Positions 47,623 to 55,513 of a DNA stretch of 64,000 nucleotides are shown here, one piece after another. The stretch lies in NCBI RefSeq assembly GCF_003952365.1, contig NZ_CP034443.1, positions 985,001-1,049,000 of the forward strand. Direction: 5' to 3'. The DNA comes from Mesorhizobium sp. M9A.F.Ca.ET.002.03.1.2. Lineage in GTDB: Bacteria > Pseudomonadota > Alphaproteobacteria > Rhizobiales > Rhizobiaceae. How positions within the stretch are numbered: the stretch's first letter is position 1; every line of letters starts with the position of its first letter. The position numbers were made by a program, and so were the translations under genes. The notes beneath the pieces were generated by a model that was not told the origin of the DNA, ran no database searches, and saw nothing but the letters and a program-made list of their open reading frames with translations.

Positions 47623-47892
47623 GTGTCTCAGGCCGCTGCGCCCGGCGTTGACAGCATCGTGCGGAGAAGAATCTTGAAGGATCAGTATTCGAGCATGGCC
47701 GTCGGCATGGCGATCGGAGTCGGTCTCGGGACCGCCTTTGGTGTTGCAATGGACGATATACCGACCGGCATCGGCATGGGCATTGCCATCGGTGTCGGCA
47801 TCGGTGCGCTTTTCGGACAGCGGCGTGGAAAGTGGTCTTTTCGCGTTGCGAGAGAAAGTTCAGCCCTTCGCCTTGCGGTCGGCATGGCCTAG
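47623..47892 (+). CDS. Small glycine-zipper membrane protein
   Basis: An 89-residue frame starting with GTG one base after the DUF1772 stop. It has two Gly-rich helices (AVGMAIGVGLGTAFGVAMD and GIGMGIAIGVGIGALFG) of the glycine-zipper type that pack in membranes. An internal ATG at 47694 (MAVGMAIG) is an alternative start. The last 33 bp overlap the 3' end of the SelW-like gene on the other strand. The function is unknown. Confidence 0.6.
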   Translation: MSQAAAPGVDSIVRRRILKDQYSSMAVGMAIGVGLGTAFGVAMDDIPTGIGMGIAIGVGIGALFGQRRGKWSFRVARESSALRLAVGMA

Positions 47893-48156
47893 GTCGCGGC
47901 CGGGATCAACGACGTCACGGACCAGTTGCTTGAGCTTCGCCGCGTCGGGAAAGCCATCATCGCGTTTGCGGTCCCAGATGAGTTGGTCATTGCAGGAAAT
48001 CGTGAAGATGCCGCCGGTGCCGGGCACCAGCGTCACTTCACCGAGATCCGTCCCGAAGGTGGACAGCAGCTCCTGCGCCATCCAGGCCGCCCTGAGCAGC
48101 CACAGGCACTGCGTGCAATAGGTGATGCGGATGGTGGGCAGCGGCTTTTCCGTCAT
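47860..48156 (-). CDS. SelT/SelW/SelH-like (Rdx) protein, cysteine form
   Basis: A 98-residue thioredoxin-fold protein of the Rdx group. The N-terminal CxxC (TYCTQCLWLLRAAWMAQELL) holds Cys where selenoprotein W has selenocysteine, so no SECIS is required. VPGTGGIFTISCNDQLIWDR matches the family core. A redox role is expected; the partner is unknown. The start at 48156 (MTEKPLPTI) is preferred over a longer frame. The 3' end overlaps the glycine-zipper gene by 33 bp (convergent). Confidence 0.88.
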   Translation of the reverse strand: MTEKPLPTIRITYCTQCLWLLRAAWMAQELLSTFGTDLGEVTLVPGTGGIFTISCNDQLIWDRKRDDGFPDAAKLKQLVRDVVDPGRDLGHADRKAKG

Positions 48157-48178
48157 GTCGGTTCTGCCTAGGTCGGGC

Positions 48179-48241
48179 TCACGCTGGGTTGAGCTTTGCT
48201 CATGCCGGGCTGAGCTTTGCTCATGCCGCGCTGAGCTTTGC
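48179..48241 (-). repeat. Three tandem 21-bp copies of the yebC end, each with a stop codon
   Basis: Copies at 48221-48241 (real yebC end, encoding AKLSAA then TGA), 48200-48220 (AKLSPA, TGA) and 48179-48199 (AKLNPA, TGA). On the minus strand each reads GCAAAGCTCA then GCGCGGCATGA-like. The duplication unit is exactly in frame with the stop. Confidence 0.9.
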
Positions 48242-48970
48242 CATGGTTTCGTCGTCGACCTCGAAATTGGCGTAGACGCTCTGCACGTCGTCGTCATCCT
48301 CGAGCGTGGCGACCAGCTTCATCAGCGACTGTGCCCGCTCCTCGTCGACCGCGATACTGGTCTGCGGCTTCCAGATCGGCTTCACTGACTCTGCCTCGCC
48401 GAGCGCATCTTCCAGTGCCTTCGACACCTCGCCCAAATTCTCGAAGGCGCAAAAGATCGTATGGCCGTCCTCGTCCGCCTGGACGTCGTCGGCGCCGGCT
48501 TCGATGGCCGCGTCCATGACCTTCTCGGCGCTGCCGACTGAGGCGGGATAGAAGATTTCGCCGACACGGTCCCACATGAACGACACCGAGCCGGTTTCGC
48601 CCATCGCCCCGCCGGCCTTCGTGAAGGCGGCTCGCACATTGGACGCCGAGCGGTTGCGGTTGTCGGTCAGCGCCTCGACGATCAGCGCAACGCCACCCGG
48701 CCCGTAGCCTTCGTAGCGCACGGCTTCGTAAGTCTCGGCGTCACCCATCGATGCCTTGTTGATGGCGCGCTGGATGTTGTCCTTCGGCATCGACACCGCC
48801 TTGGCGTTCTGCACGGCCAAGCGCAGGCGCGGGTTCATTGACGGATCCGGCGTGCCGCTCTTGGCGGCGACGGTTATTTCGCGCGCCAGCTTGGAAAACA
48901 TTTTCGACCGCACCGCGTCCTGCCGGCCCTTGCGGTGCATGATGTTCTTGAACTGTGAATGGCCAGCCAT
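48221..48970 (-). CDS. yebC: YebC/PmpR family regulatory protein
   Basis: Cytosolic 249-residue protein of the YebC family, which binds DNA or, as recently shown for relatives, helps ribosomes at proline stretches. Typical segments are [51 protein letters not shown] and [12 protein letters not shown]. The start is clear. In most bacteria it precedes ruvC; here it is on the same strand, but separated by 21.4 kb. The last 21 bp, including the stop, are repeated twice more downstream. Confidence 0.95.
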   Translation of the reverse strand: MAGHSQFKNIMHRKGRQDAVRSKMFSKLAREITVAAKSGTPDPSMNPRLRLAVQNAKAVSMPKDNIQRAINKASMGDAETYEAVRYEGYGPGGVALIVEALTDNRNRSASNVRAAFTKAGGAMGETGSVSFMWDRVGEIFYPASVGSAEKVMDAAIEAGADDVQADEDGHTIFCAFENLGEVSKALEDALGEAESVKPIWKPQTSIAVDEERAQSLMKLVATLEDDDDVQSVYANFEVDDETMAKLSAA

Positions 48971-48999
48971 GGCACCCCTGTCGTCTTCTCGGCTAGAGC

Positions 49000-49103
49000 A
49001 TCCTGCAGCGAGGTGGTCACCTCGCCTTTTGCCAAAATGCTCGAATTCAAAATTTCAGAACGTCCCTGATGCGTCCGGATGGACGTACGGCGCTCTATCT
49101 CGG
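49000..49103. repeat. Palindromic intergenic repeat, family B copy 2
   Basis: Begins AGAGCATCC and contains a hairpin GCGAGGTGG-TCACCTCGC; ends with TGCGTCCGGATGGACGTACG and GCGCTCTAT. The right half matches the end of the 1995-2101 repeat; the left resembles the GAGCAT...GATGCTC element at 38853-38938. It lies upstream of yebC. Confidence 0.6.
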
Positions 49104-49196
49104 AATGGCCGGCTTATAGATAAATCGGCTCAATTCGTCCAGCCGCGCGGTAAGGGTGGTGCGCAACAAGCCCGCCATCTGCATTCTTGCGGCCGT

Positions 49197-49520
49197 TCAC
49201 CCCTCCAGATCGGATTTCAGCCGGTCGAGAATGCTGATCGCATGCGTGGCGTATTCGTTGATCCAGCGGTCGTGGATCTGCTTGATCGGCAGCGCATTGA
49301 CATGGTTCCAGCGTTCGCGCCCCTCGCGCCGCGCGACGACCAGGTCGGCCTCCTCCAGCACCTTGAGATGCAGCATGACGGTGCAGCGGTCCATGTCGGG
49401 AAAGGCGTCGCACAGCATGCCGGTGGTGCGCGGTGCATCCTTCAGTTCATCCAGCAGGGCGCGCCGGCGCGGATGCGCCAGCGCCTTGAAAACATTGTCG
49501 TCTTGCGATCGGCTTGACAT
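49197..49520 (-). CDS. ArsR family transcriptional regulator
   Basis: A 107-residue winged-helix repressor: VFKALAHPRRRALLDELKD, RTTGMLCDAFPDMDRCTVMLHLKVLEEADLV. It lacks the metal-binding CxC/CxxC of the metalloregulators; this SdpR-like branch pairs with SRPBCC genes. The start at 49520 lies inside its own operator (49519-49538), so it is autorepressed. It is divergent from a four-gene SRPBCC/VOC operon. Confidence 0.93.
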   Translation of the reverse strand: MSSRSQDDNVFKALAHPRRRALLDELKDAPRTTGMLCDAFPDMDRCTVMLHLKVLEEADLVVARREGRERWNHVNALPIKQIHDRWINEYATHAISILDRLKSDLEG

Positions 49521-49538
49521 GTTATGTTTTTATAACAT
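49519..49538. promoter_or_regulatory. ArsR-type operator
   Basis: ATGTTAT-N6-ATAACAT is a perfect 7-bp inverted repeat between the arsR-like start codon (49520) and the SRPBCC start (49572), in the place expected for control of both. Confidence 0.8.
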
Positions 49539-49571
49539 ATTGTCGGCCCAATCAAGGAAGGAGCTGTGGAT

Positions 49572-50054
49572 ATGTCTCTTGGATTCAGAGTTTCGGGCCG
49601 CATCGGCAAACCAGTCGCCGAAGTCTTCGACGCGGTCGTCAATCCCAGGAAGCTCAGCGGTTATTTCACCACCATCGGCGGCGCCAGCGCGCCGCTGGCG
49701 CCGGGCGCCGGCGTCGTCTGGTGGGGCAAGGTCCCGGTCGAGGTCGACGAGGTGGAGAAAGACAGCCGCATCGTGCTGCGCTGGGACGCCACCGACGCCG
49801 ACGGCAAGCCGGCCTACAAGACGCGCATCGAGATGAACTTCGAGCCGCTGGACGACGGCGGCACCTTCGTCACCATCGCCGAGACCGGCTGGCACGAGGA
49901 CGCGGTCGGCCTGAAGAAGTCCTATCTCAATTGCGAGGGCTGGTCACAGATGCTGGCCTGCATGAAGGCCTATGTCGAATACGGCATCAACCTGCGCGAC
50001 GGCTATTACCGCAGCGAGATGAAGGGCGAGCCGGCTAACGAGACCAACATATGA
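49572..50054 (+). CDS. SRPBCC (AHSA1-like) domain protein
   Basis: A 160-residue START-fold ligand-binding protein of the AHSA1 type: GFRVSGRIGKPVAEVFDAVV, LSGYFTTIGGASAP and an aromatic C-terminal helix (WSQMLACMKAYVEYGIN). Such proteins bind hydrophobic ligands; the real ligand is unknown. The ATG at 49572 is favoured by an AAGGAAGGAG site. First of four genes in an operon with an ArsR repressor on the other side. Confidence 0.9.
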   Translation: MSLGFRVSGRIGKPVAEVFDAVVNPRKLSGYFTTIGGASAPLAPGAGVVWWGKVPVEVDEVEKDSRIVLRWDATDADGKPAYKTRIEMNFEPLDDGGTFVTIAETGWHEDAVGLKKSYLNCEGWSQMLACMKAYVEYGINLRDGYYRSEMKGEPANETNI

Positions 50055-50070
50055 GAGAGGGAGACCAGTC

Positions 50071-50463
50071 GTGAAGAGTGTGAAACCATTCTTGATGTTC
50101 GAAGGCAGGGCCGAGGAGGCCATGACCTTCTACTGCGAAACCATCCCGGATAGCCGCGTTCTCGACGTCGTTCGATACGGAGCTGGCGAAAACGGCCCGC
50201 AAGGAACGGTCAAGGTGGCGCGCATTTCCATCGGCGGCCTGGAGGTGATGGTCAGCGACAGCCCGGTCCACCACGCCTTCACCTTCACACCATCGGCCTC
50301 GCTCTTTGTCGACTGTTCCTCCGAAGAGGAGCTGGAGCGTATAATCGAGGCCATGGCAGAGGACGGCGAGTTTCTGATGCCGCCCGACAATTATGGCTTC
50401 AGCCGCCGCTTCGCATGGATCAACGATAGGTTCGGAGTCTCCTGGCAGATCAATCTGCCATAG
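50071..50463 (+). CDS. PhnB-like VOC superfamily protein
   Basis: A 130-residue protein of the VOC fold, PhnB/3-demethylubiquinone-type branch: KPFLMFEGRAEEAMTFYCET, ending PPDNYGFSRRFAWINDRFGV, with SWQINL. Metal-binding residues are only partly present. A detoxification or small-molecule binding role is possible. The start is a GTG with an AGAGGGAGA site. Second in the ArsR-linked operon. Confidence 0.88.
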   Translation: MKSVKPFLMFEGRAEEAMTFYCETIPDSRVLDVVRYGAGENGPQGTVKVARISIGGLEVMVSDSPVHHAFTFTPSASLFVDCSSEEELERIIEAMAEDGEFLMPPDNYGFSRRFAWINDRFGVSWQINLP

Positions 50464-50507
50464 CCGATCCGACCAAAAACACCTGAACATCACAAATGGA
50501 GCCAGTA

Positions 50508-50870
50508 ATGACCGCGAAAATCACCGGCGGTGTCAACATCGCCATGAAGGTGCCGCCGCACCAGTACCGGGCGACGGTCGCGTTCTACCGCGACGTCGTC
50601 GGCCTGACGCCATTCACCGCCAAGGCGCCGGCGATCGGTTTCGAGCTCGGACCCAACCGCCTGTGGATCGACGAGGCGCCGATGTTGAGCCAGGCCGAGA
50701 TTTGGCTGGAACTTTTCACCGACGATTTTCCGAGCGCCGCCGATCATCTCGCCAAGGCCGGCGTGGTGCGATGCGACGCGATCGAAGAGTTGGGCGAGGG
50801 TTTTCGCGGTGGCTGGATCATCAGCCCGGCCAGCATCGTTCACCTGGTGCGGGAACCCGACGCCTGGTGA
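50508..50870 (+). CDS. Glyoxalase/bleomycin-resistance-like VOC protein
   Basis: A 120-residue VOC protein: VNIAMKVPPHQYRATVAFYR, GPNRLWIDEAPMLSQAEIWL, and the end WIISPASIVHLVREPDAW. One VOC module; the active form is likely a dimer. The start at 50508 has GGAG at 7 bases; the GTG/ATG further up is not supported. Third in the operon. Confidence 0.88.
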   Translation: MTAKITGGVNIAMKVPPHQYRATVAFYRDVVGLTPFTAKAPAIGFELGPNRLWIDEAPMLSQAEIWLELFTDDFPSAADHLAKAGVVRCDAIEELGEGFRGGWIISPASIVHLVREPDAW

Positions 50871-50895
50871 AAGCGTAGTCGGAAAGGAGGACGAT

Positions 50896-51363
50896 ATGGA
50901 AGTCGCTAAAACACCGACCGCGGAAGCCGGCATGCTGATCCGGCGGCCGGTATCGGAGGTATTCGAGGCCATTGTCGACCCGGCAATCACCACCAAATTC
51001 TGGTTCACTCATTCCAGCGGTCGGCTGGACAGTGGCAAGCCGGTTCAGTGGGAGTGGCGCATGTATGGCGTCTCGACGACGGTCGAAGTCAGCGAGATCG
51101 TCACAAACAAGAAGATCGTCATGCAATGGAGCGATCCACCGACCACCGTGGTCTGGACCTTCACCGAAATGCCGGGGAATGCCACCTTTATCGAGGTCCG
51201 CAATTTCGGCTTTGCCGGCAGCGGCGACGAACAGGTGAAGGAGGCGGTCGGCTCGACCGACGGCTTCGCGCTCGTGCTCGCCGGCGCCAAGGCATGGCTG
51301 GAACAAGGCCTCACGCTTGGCCTGATCGGCGACCGGCATCCGAAGGGTGTGCCGGCGAATTAG
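50896..51363 (+). CDS. SRPBCC domain protein
   Basis: A 155-residue AHSA1-like protein: MLIRRPVSEVFEAIVDPAIT, TKFWFTHSSGRLDSGKPVQW, and WLEQGLTLGLIGDRHPKG. A strong AAAGGAGG ribosome site marks the start. It ends the ArsR-linked operon. The two SRPBCC genes flanking two VOC genes are not close copies of each other. Confidence 0.9.
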   Translation: MEVAKTPTAEAGMLIRRPVSEVFEAIVDPAITTKFWFTHSSGRLDSGKPVQWEWRMYGVSTTVEVSEIVTNKKIVMQWSDPPTTVVWTFTEMPGNATFIEVRNFGFAGSGDEQVKEAVGSTDGFALVLAGAKAWLEQGLTLGLIGDRHPKGVPAN

Positions 51364-51400
51364 AAAGCGATCCGGCTTACTCTGAACAAGCGTGTTGGAC

Positions 51401-52168
51401 TCAATGTCCAGCGCCGGACTTTGCCTTCCTCCGGCGCCTTGCCAGCATGTTGAGGCCCTCGACCAATGCCGAAAAACCCATGGCGGCATAGATGTAGCCC
51501 TTGGGCACATGGAAGCCCATGCCGTCGGCGATCAGCGTCATGCCGATCATCAGCAGGAAGCTCAGCGCCAGCATGACGATGCTGGGGTTCTTGGCGATGA
51601 AATCGGCGAGTGGCCCGGCCGCCAGCATCATCACGCTGACCGCCACGATCACTGCGATGTACATGATGGCGATCTCATCGGTCATTCCGACCGCGGTGAT
51701 GATCGAATCGATCGAGAAGACGAGGTCGAGCAGCAGGATCTGGAAGATGGCGCCGGCCAGCGAAAGCTGCAGCGTGTCCCCCATCATCGTGTCCTGGTGA
51801 TCCTCGAGATCGACCGTGTGGTGGATCTCCTTGGTCGCCTTCCAGACCAGGAACAAGCCACCGGCGATCAGGATCAGGTCGCGCCAGGAAAAACCATGGT
51901 CGAAAGCCGTGAACACCGGCGTCGTCAACTGGACGATGATCGAGATGGTGGCAAGCAGCACCAGCCGCATGATCAGCGCGGCGGAAATGCCGAGCCGACG
52001 CGCGCGGGCCCTTTGTGCTTCCGGCAATTTGTTGGTCAGGATCGAGATGAAGATCAGGTTGTCGATGCCGAGCACGACCTCCAGCACCACCAGCGTCAGC
52101 AGCGCAACCCAGGCGGTCGGGTCGGAAACGAAGGCGAAATGCGGCGCCAGGAATTCGATGAGCTGCAT
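51401..52168 (-). CDS. TerC family membrane protein
   Basis: A 255-residue inner-membrane protein with about seven helices. Asp-containing helices ([18 protein letters not shown] and [19 protein letters not shown]) are the TerC signature for metal-ion handling; relatives export Mn or help metalate secreted enzymes. The start at 52168 has GGAGG-like sequence inverted; the family N-terminus [11 protein letters not shown] is clear. No Mn riboswitch is seen in the 74-bp gap upstream. Confidence 0.92.
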   Translation of the reverse strand: MQLIEFLAPHFAFVSDPTAWVALLTLVVLEVVLGIDNLIFISILTNKLPEAQRARARRLGISAALIMRLVLLATISIIVQLTTPVFTAFDHGFSWRDLILIAGGLFLVWKATKEIHHTVDLEDHQDTMMGDTLQLSLAGAIFQILLLDLVFSIDSIITAVGMTDEIAIMYIAVIVAVSVMMLAAGPLADFIAKNPSIVMLALSFLLMIGMTLIADGMGFHVPKGYIYAAMGFSALVEGLNMLARRRRKAKSGAGH

Positions 52169-52242
52169 GGAGGTCGTCCCCTCTTTAACGATCTGAAGCA
52201 GGTTTCGCCGGCAGTTAGGTATCGCAGGCGTTTATATCAATG

Positions 52243-53067
52243 TCACGACCAGAAGGATGGCGCGGTTTCCTCCAGCCGCGGTCCGCGGCGAAACGGCGCG
52301 ATCTTCTCGGTCAGGCCGGTGCGGTCGGAAATCTCGGCGCCGACGCCGCACAATGTTGCAGGGCCGGTCGACGCCTCGAAGCGTCCTTTCGGCACTTTCG
52401 ACAGGAACCGGTTGAGCGGCTCCTCCTTGTCCATGCCGAGCGAGGAATCATAGTCGCCGCACATGCCGGCGTCGGAAATATAGCCGGTGCCGCCGTTGAG
52501 GATCTGGTGGTCGCCGGTCGGCTGATGCGTGTGGGTGCCGACGACGAGGCTGGCGCGGCCGTCGACGAAATGCGCAAAACACATTTTTTCAGAGGTCGCC
52601 TCGGCATGGAAATCGACGATCACCGCATCGGCCTGCTCGCCGAGTGGACAGGCGGCAAGTTCGCGCTCGCCGGCCTGGAACGGATCGTCGAGCTCGGGAT
52701 GCATGAACACCCGGCCCATGATGTTGGCGACCAGAACGCGCGCGCCATTCCTGGCGATGTAGATCCCGGAGCCTCGCCCCGGCGTGCCCTTGGGGAAATT
52801 GGACGGACGCAGGAACCGCTCCTCGCGTGGTGCGAAAACCAGCGCGTCGCGCTGGTCCCAGACATGGTTGCCGGTGGTGACGACGTCGGCACCCGCCGAA
52901 ATCGTCTCGCGAAATATCTCTTCGGTGATGCCGAATCCGCCGGCAGCGTTCTCGCCATTGACGATGACGAAGTCGAGTTTGAAATCCGAGATCAGGCCGG
53001 GCAGTTGTTCCCACACCGCCGTGCGGCCCGTTTTGCCGACCATGTCGCCGAGGAAGAGGAGTCTCAT
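52243..53067 (-). CDS. YmdB-type metallophosphoesterase
   Basis: A 274-residue binuclear metallophosphoesterase of the TIGR00282/YmdB family, which in Bacillus hydrolyses 2',3'- and 3',5'-cyclic nucleotides. Key parts: LFLGDMVGKTGR with the metal-binding GD, VNGENAAGGFGITEE, TTGNHVWDQRD with the GNH motif, DFHAEATSEK and VVGTHTHQPT. All metal ligands are present. The start at 53067 has GAGG upstream. It is followed by fthC downstream across 82 bp on the same strand. Confidence 0.94.
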   Translation of the reverse strand: MRLLFLGDMVGKTGRTAVWEQLPGLISDFKLDFVIVNGENAAGGFGITEEIFRETISAGADVVTTGNHVWDQRDALVFAPREERFLRPSNFPKGTPGRGSGIYIARNGARVLVANIMGRVFMHPELDDPFQAGERELAACPLGEQADAVIVDFHAEATSEKMCFAHFVDGRASLVVGTHTHQPTGDHQILNGGTGYISDAGMCGDYDSSLGMDKEEPLNRFLSKVPKGRFEASTGPATLCGVGAEISDRTGLTEKIAPFRRGPRLEETAPSFWS

Positions 53068-53148
53068 CTGAATATAATTCCGAACCGAAGGTCAGCGAAG
53101 CAAGAAGCTGCATGATTTTCGCAAAAGATCATGCGTCCAGAAAACTAT

Positions 53149-53736
53149 CTACAATTGTGGCGCGAAGCGGCGCAACCCGCTCTCGGTGAGTATTTCCGGG
53201 ATGATCACGTCATGCGGCTCGTCCGGCACCAGAGCCACCTCCTGGCAGTCGAAGGCAATGCCGATCAGCCGCGGCGCCTGCCCTTTCTCGATCAGCCTGG
53301 CGATTGCACGGTCATAGTGGCCGGCGCCGTAGCCGATGCGGTGGCCGCGCGCGTCGAAAGCGGCGAGCGGCACCAGCATCACCGCCGGATCGAGCACCGC
53401 CGCCTCCTCATGCGGCCCGATAGTGCCGAACCCCATGTCGACCATTGGTGCGCCGCGCACCAGTTCGCGAAAGACGATGGTGGTCTTGTCGAGAATGGCC
53501 GGCAGGCAAAGCCTCGCTCCATTTTCGCGCAAGGCGAACATTAGCGGCCGGACGTCGACCTCCGAGCGCATCGGCCAGAAGCCGGAGACGATCTGGCCCG
53601 GCTCGACCGCGACCCGGTCGCGCGCCGTTTCGGCCATTTCAAGCGCCGCCTCCACCCGCCAGAACGGATCGAGCGCGTCGCGGCGGCCGAGCGCTTCGCG
53701 GCGCAAATTTTTCTTCAGGTCCTTGGGAGAGGTCAT
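53149..53736 (-). CDS. 5-formyltetrahydrofolate cyclo-ligase
   Basis: Converts 5-formyl-THF to 5,10-methenyl-THF with ATP, returning stored folate to the one-carbon pool. The 195 residues have KKNLRREALGRRDALD near the start, a central PxxxP-like VPLAAFDARGHRIGYGAGHYD, the family signature, and IGIAFDCQEV. The ATG at 53736 (MTSPKDLKK) is preferred; a frame 37 codons longer runs into the 6S RNA and is unsupported. The upstream 6S RNA is the usual neighbour of this gene in proteobacteria (symbols fau, ygfA, fthC). Confidence 0.93.
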   Translation of the reverse strand: MTSPKDLKKNLRREALGRRDALDPFWRVEAALEMAETARDRVAVEPGQIVSGFWPMRSEVDVRPLMFALRENGARLCLPAILDKTTIVFRELVRGAPMVDMGFGTIGPHEEAAVLDPAVMLVPLAAFDARGHRIGYGAGHYDRAIARLIEKGQAPRLIGIAFDCQEVALVPDEPHDVIIPEILTESGLRRFAPQL

Positions 53737-53799
53737 ATGGCCAGGGTAGAAAAGGTCGGATCTGATTGGAGCTTTGGGAGCGACGTTTTCCACCGCATG

Positions 53800-53962
53800 A
53801 TCCCCCGAAGCGCGGGCGGACCCCTTGCATCGAGCGACGATCCACACAACCGGTGGAGAGAGCGATCCCGGGAACCTACAAAGTAGGTGGGCGCCGTATG
53901 AGAAAACCCACGGGTCTTCCCAGGGACAGCTCCCTAGGGATCATTAAGGCCCCGGGGAAAAT
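53800..53962 (-). ncRNA. ssrS: 6S RNA candidate
   Basis: On the minus strand, upstream of the cyclo-ligase gene. Outer stem TTCCCCG / CGGGGGA; second stem GATCCC (53942-53937) with GGGGTC (53824-53819); a large central bubble whose 3' side forms the hairpin CCAC-CGGTTGT-GTGG (53855-53841); an apical stem CTGGGAA with TTCCCGG (53923-53917 and 53874-53868). It carries the CACCTACTTTGTAGG element. This is the closing stem - bubble - apical stem plan of 6S RNA, which mimics an open promoter to hold RNA polymerase. Exact ends are estimated. It accounts for most of the 388-bp gap to the MoxR gene. Confidence 0.7.
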
Positions 53963-54124
53963 GTTCTCCTGCCGGGAAGCGCAGACCGTCACACCCAATA
54001 TAGGCCGATGGCCAACCAAGCGCCAGAGAGACAGCCATGTTCGGCGGCTTTATTCGCGCTTGACCTGCCCTTGCGCAGGCCAGGCCGCCTCCTTAGGGTT
54101 TTCCAGATGAACCAAGGAGAAGAA

Positions 54125-54964
54125 ATGCGTTTCGAAGGCACAGCGGCCTATGTCGCCGACAAGGATCTGATGGTCGCGGTCAATGCGGCAATCGCGCTGG
54201 AGCGGCCGTTGCTGGTCAAGGGCGAGCCCGGCACCGGCAAGACCGAACTGGCGAGGCAAGTGTCGGCGGCGCTCGGCCTCGAGTTGATCGAATGGCACGT
54301 CAAGTCGACGACAAGGGCGCAGCAGGGTCTCTACGAGTATGACGCCGTCTCGCGGCTGCGCGACAGCCAGCTCGGCGACGCGCGCTTCAACGACATCAGG
54401 AACTACATCAAGCGCGGCAAGCTGTGGGACGCCTTCGCCGCGGCCAAGAAGGTCGTGCTTCTGATCGACGAGATCGACAAGGCCGATATCGAATTCCCCA
54501 ACGATCTGTTGCAGGAACTCGATAGGATGGAGTTCTTCGTCTACGAGACCGGCGAGACGATCCGCGCCGCTGTGCGCCCGATCGTCATCATCACCTCCAA
54601 CAACGAGAAGGAGCTGCCGGACGCCTTCCTGCGCCGCTGCTTCTTCCACTACATCCGCTTTCCCGATGCCGAAACCCTGCACAGGATCGTCGACGTGCAC
54701 TATCCCGGCATCAAGCAGAACCTGGTGCGCGCCGCACTGACCCAGTTCTACGAGATCCGCGACGTGCCGGGCCTGAAGAAGAAGCCGTCGACCTCCGAGG
54801 CGCTGGACTGGATCCGCCTGCTCGTCGCCGACGACATCGCGCCGGAGGATCTGCGCGCTGACCCGAAAAACGCACTGCCGAAATTGCATGGTGCGCTGCT
54901 GAAGAGCGAACAAGACGTGCATCTGTTCGAGCGCCTGGCCTTCATGGCGAGAAGGCAGGGATAA
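54125..54964 (+). CDS. MoxR-type AAA+ ATPase
   Basis: A 279-residue AAA+ chaperone-like ATPase: Walker A GEPGTGKT at 33-40, Walker B VLLIDEIDKAD, and sensor regions IITSNNEKELPDAFLRRC, with RRCFFHYIRFPD. MoxR ATPases work with VWA proteins to insert metal or cofactor or to remodel complexes. The ATG at 54125 has AAGGAG 5 bases upstream; the upstream MNQGEE start is not needed. A VWA gene follows 550 bp later, with a GNAT gene between. Confidence 0.9.
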   Translation: MRFEGTAAYVADKDLMVAVNAAIALERPLLVKGEPGTGKTELARQVSAALGLELIEWHVKSTTRAQQGLYEYDAVSRLRDSQLGDARFNDIRNYIKRGKLWDAFAAAKKVVLLIDEIDKADIEFPNDLLQELDRMEFFVYETGETIRAAVRPIVIITSNNEKELPDAFLRRCFFHYIRFPDAETLHRIVDVHYPGIKQNLVRAALTQFYEIRDVPGLKKKPSTSEALDWIRLLVADDIAPEDLRADPKNALPKLHGALLKSEQDVHLFERLAFMARRQG

Positions 54965-55058
54965 AGCGGCAGAACGGACAGCGCTTTCCCCTTGCTGGAC
55001 CGTTGCCACCAGCCGGGCACCGAGGCAGCTTCGGGCCAGAACTTCAGAGGGAAATGAA

Positions 55059-55505
55059 ATGACCGAGATCACTGTTCGCCCACTTGCGCAATCCGACCAC
55101 GCCGATTGGCAGCGACTGTGGACCGCCTACCTCACCTTCTACGAAACCAAGCTGCCGGAGGACGTCTACACCATCACCTGGAAACGCCTGTTCACGGCGG
55201 GTGAGTTCGAGCCGAAAGGCTTCATCGCCACTCTCGACGGCAAGGCGGTTGGCCTGACGCATTATCTCTACCATCGCTCCTGCTGGTCGCAGATAAACAA
55301 CTGCTATCTCCAGGATCTGTTCGCCGACCCTGACGTGCGCGGCAAGGGCGTCGGCGCCGCGCTGATCGAGGCGGTAAAGCAGGAAGCCGGCAAGATCGGC
55401 GTCAAGAACGTCTACTGGATGACCCACGAAACCAATACCACCGCACGCAAGCTCTACGACTATGTGGCGCGACGGACCGGCTTCATAGAGTATGATCTGC
55501 TATAG
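55059..55505 (+). CDS. GNAT family N-acetyltransferase
   Basis: A 148-residue acetyltransferase with the acetyl-CoA loop RGKGVGAALIEA and the GNAT C-terminal TNTTARKLYDYVARRTGF. The substrate is unknown. The start has CAGAGGGA upstream. It lies between the MoxR and VWA genes with 8 bp to the latter, so it may be co-expressed by chance or as part of the same unit. Confidence 0.92.
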   Translation: MTEITVRPLAQSDHADWQRLWTAYLTFYETKLPEDVYTITWKRLFTAGEFEPKGFIATLDGKAVGLTHYLYHRSCWSQINNCYLQDLFADPDVRGKGVGAALIEAVKQEAGKIGVKNVYWMTHETNTTARKLYDYVARRTGFIEYDLL

Positions 55506-55513
55506 ACGGTGCG

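Noticed and set aside
49500..50060. Ars operon (arsenic resistance) because an ArsR regulator and an LMW arsenate-reductase-like protein are present
   Set aside because: The ArsR protein lacks the metal cysteines and the two genes are 9 kb apart; no arsenite pump is seen.
52169..52242. Possible Mn-sensing yybP-ykoY riboswitch before terC
   Set aside because: The 74-bp gap is too short and shows no matching stems or conserved loops.
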